A stretch of 7,379 nt of DNA from NCBI GenBank assembly GCA_947474205.1, contig CANJIC010000098.1:1-7379 (forward strand). The letters run 5' to 3'. The notes beneath the pieces were generated by a model that worked only from the letters and a program-made list of their open reading frames with translations, was not told the origin of the DNA and ran no database searches. Positions 5,996 through 7,379 of this stretch are shown in pieces (position 1 is the stretch's first letter; the number at the start of each line of letters is the position of its first letter). A program made the translations under genes and the position numbers. The DNA is from Planctomycetaceae bacterium (GTDB lineage: Bacteria; Planctomycetota; Phycisphaerae; Phycisphaerales; SM1A02).

Positions 5996-7379
5996 TGGCT
6001 GCAGCCGCCGCGAACCCAGTGTCTCGGGACACAATCTACGCCGAAGTTCGGCTGAATCAACAACTTCGCCGGCTTGAACAAGAAAGCATTTTCAGTTGGC
6101 CGTTGGCGATCGGATTTCTCATCGGCATCTTTGTCGTGCTCGCTGGCGCTCCAACCATGTTGATTATTGGAAGCTACATGGATAAATATTCCAACGAAAA
6201 GAAAGCGCGCCAAGCATCATTCAGCGTTGAAAAAGAAATGGAGAAACCCAAAGAGCTCACTCCCGAGGAGGAGGAACAATTACTGAAGCTTGGCATTGAT
6301 GATGGCACCGAGAAATCCACCATGACCTGGATTGGATACAAGGATTATCAGGAGCAATTTGCTAAAAAAAGCGAGGTTGAGCAAGCCGCGTTCAAAGAAA
6401 CGGACGCGGGCGGGCAACCCGCGCAAGCGCAACCCAATCAACAAGCGTCGCCGCCAACGCAGGCGCAACAACAAGCGCAGGCGCAGCAGCAAACACCTCC
6501 ACCAACTCCGCAAACTCCACCCGCGCAACAACCCGCAACGCCAACTGTTGTCGCGCAAGCGGAACCGCCGCCAACTCCAACGGAAACCGCGCCAACTGAA
6601 ACCGCGCCGCCCGTGCAAGCGCCGGACACAACGCAAGCCGTCGCGCCGCCACCCATGCCAGTTTCATTGGCGCTTCCAGAAACTCCAAAAGTTGCAAATC
6701 CATCAGCGGTTGTGCCGCTTGCAGATGAACGTAAAATTGAAACACAAATATTGCCTGTTGAAAAAGTGGGCGACTCCAAAGACGACAAAGTTCCACCTGA
6801 GCCGCTGAAGATGCCGCCGCCGGACTCCAAGCCAACCGATCAAAAACCTAATGATTTAAAGCCAAATGAGGCGAAACCCACCGACGCCAAACCAATCGAT
6901 GAGAAGCAACCGGACAAGCCCGCGGATGTGAAACCCACGGATGAAAAACCGCTTGAAGCCACCAAGCCGCAAACACCAGACACAAAGCCGCCGGAAAAAA
7001 CTGCTGAAGCAAAACCAGCGGAGGCCAAACCCGCGCAACCAACAACTCCGCAGCAACCAACGGTCGCCACGCCGCCGCCATCACCCGCATCGCCGCCGCA
7101 ACAACAAGCCGCGGCAAGTCCGCCCGCAAATCCAAGTCAGCAAACTCCCGCAACACAAGCTGGCTCCGCGCCTGGCAAACCCACGAATGGTGAAAAATCC
7201 GACCGCGAGTCGGATGCCACCAGCATTGTTGATGTTCCGCAATCCAAGTGGCGCAATGGTCGACCGCTTGCTGGCAAAGGTTTGAATGTCCGAACAATGC
7301 GGCCCGTCTTTGACGAACTCACCTCAATTTCAACTTCGGGTAGCAACCCCATTATCGAAATTGAATTTGACAAAAATGG
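5995..7379 (+). CDS. TonB-like energy transducer, partial (runs off the right edge)
   Basis: The frame opens at the ATG in TAATG and stays open for 461 codons to the window edge with no stop. The N-terminus is cytoplasmic (1-34), with one hydrophobic helix at about 35-61 (WPLAIGFLIGIFVVLAG onward) and no cleavage site, giving a type II anchor. A charged segment follows (62-133) ending in TWIGYKDYQEQFAKKSEVEQ (111-130). Then comes a Pro/Gln/Ala-rich spacer (141-222) and a Lys-Pro pentapeptide repeat (277-319) in a longer disordered linker to about 405. A folded region begins near 411 (IVDVPQSKWRNGRP) and reads NPIIEIEFDKN at the edge, resembling the first strands of a TonB C-terminal domain. 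Anchor, rigid Pro-rich spacer and position after exbD support a TonB-like role. The transmembrane histidine of enteric TonB is not seen. The C-terminal assignment is tentative because it is truncated. Confidence 0.75.
   Translation, partial: MAAAAANPVSRDTIYAEVRLNQQLRRLEQESIFSWPLAIGFLIGIFVVLAGAPTMLIIGSYMDKYSNEKKARQASFSVEKEMEKPKELTPEEEEQLLKLGIDDGTEKSTMTWIGYKDYQEQFAKKSEVEQAAFKETDAGGQPAQAQPNQQASPPTQAQQQAQAQQQTPPPTPQTPPAQQPATPTVVAQAEPPPTPTETAPTETAPPVQAPDTTQAVAPPPMPVSLALPETPKVANPSAVVPLADERKIETQILPVEKVGDSKDDKVPPEPLKMPPPDSKPTDQKPNDLKPNEAKPTDAKPIDEKQPDKPADVKPTDEKPLEATKPQTPDTKPPEKTAEAKPAEAKPAQPTTPQQPTVATPPPSPASPPQQQAAASPPANPSQQTPATQAGSAPGKPTNGEKSDRESDATSIVDVPQSKWRNGRPLAGKGLNVRTMRPVFDELTSISTSGSNPIIEIEFDKN
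6823..6951 (+). repeat. 15-base / pentapeptide [D/E]-x-K-P-x repeat in the TonB-like linker
   Basis: Residues 277-319 of the TonB-like protein read as about nine five-residue units centred on Lys-Pro (DSKPT, DQKPN, DLKPN, EAKPT, DAKPI, DEKQP and so on), with one register slip after residue 304. Alternating acid and base with proline resembles the periplasm-spanning Glu-Pro/Lys-Pro segment of TonB. Looser Lys-Pro pairs continue to residue 346. At DNA level the units have diverged, so the repeat is held at protein level. Confidence 0.7.

Noticed and set aside
6332..6808. Arg/Lys-rich + strand frame inside the TonB-like gene
   Set aside because: It is the +1/+2 reading of Pro/Gln/Ala codons of the real gene; the basic composition is a mis-framing artefact. 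The same applies to 6941-7285 and to Gly/Ser- or Ala-rich - strand frames at 6392-7297.

Overview
The window is gene-dense and every gene is on the + strand. It most resembles a Gram-negative member of the Planctomycetota, possibly Phycisphaerae. The grounds are the GyrA wording around the breakage-reunion site (GDTSGNYHPHGE followed by IYPTLV), which I associate with planctomycete gyrases, a lipid A gene (lpxI-like), and very weak Shine-Dalgarno sites throughout. This placement is inference from remembered families. No rRNA, tRNA, insertion sequence, CRISPR array or phage signal is visible.

Region 1 (about 73-2225) is a compact run of three genes: a LOG-family nucleotide-processing enzyme, an LpxI-type UDP-2,3-diacylglucosamine hydrolase whose start codon overlaps the LOG stop (ATGA), and, after 30 bases, a TlyA/FtsJ-type methyltransferase that keeps the catalytic tetrad but lacks the S4 RNA-binding domain. 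Region 2 (2226-2540) is the only long non-coding stretch. It holds a strong hairpin pair, a possible -10 box, a degenerate 12-base tandem repeat and an 18-base dyad just before gyrA. Region 3 (2541-5180) is a complete gyrA of 879 codons; gyrB is not adjacent.

Region 4 (5222 to the right edge) is the least ordinary part. A small STAS-domain protein, an ExbD/TolR-like proton-channel subunit and a TonB-like membrane-anchored protein with a long Pro/Gln/Lys linker are packed with gaps of 3 and -1 bases. The last gene is open through the window edge (461 codons visible, no stop), so it is easy to miss. This looks like an energised envelope-spanning device (ExbD plus TonB-like) with a cytoplasmic STAS protein in the operon and no ExbB/TolQ partner inside the window. 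Together with lpxI, the window leans towards outer-membrane biogenesis or transport, wrapped around a housekeeping gyrA.
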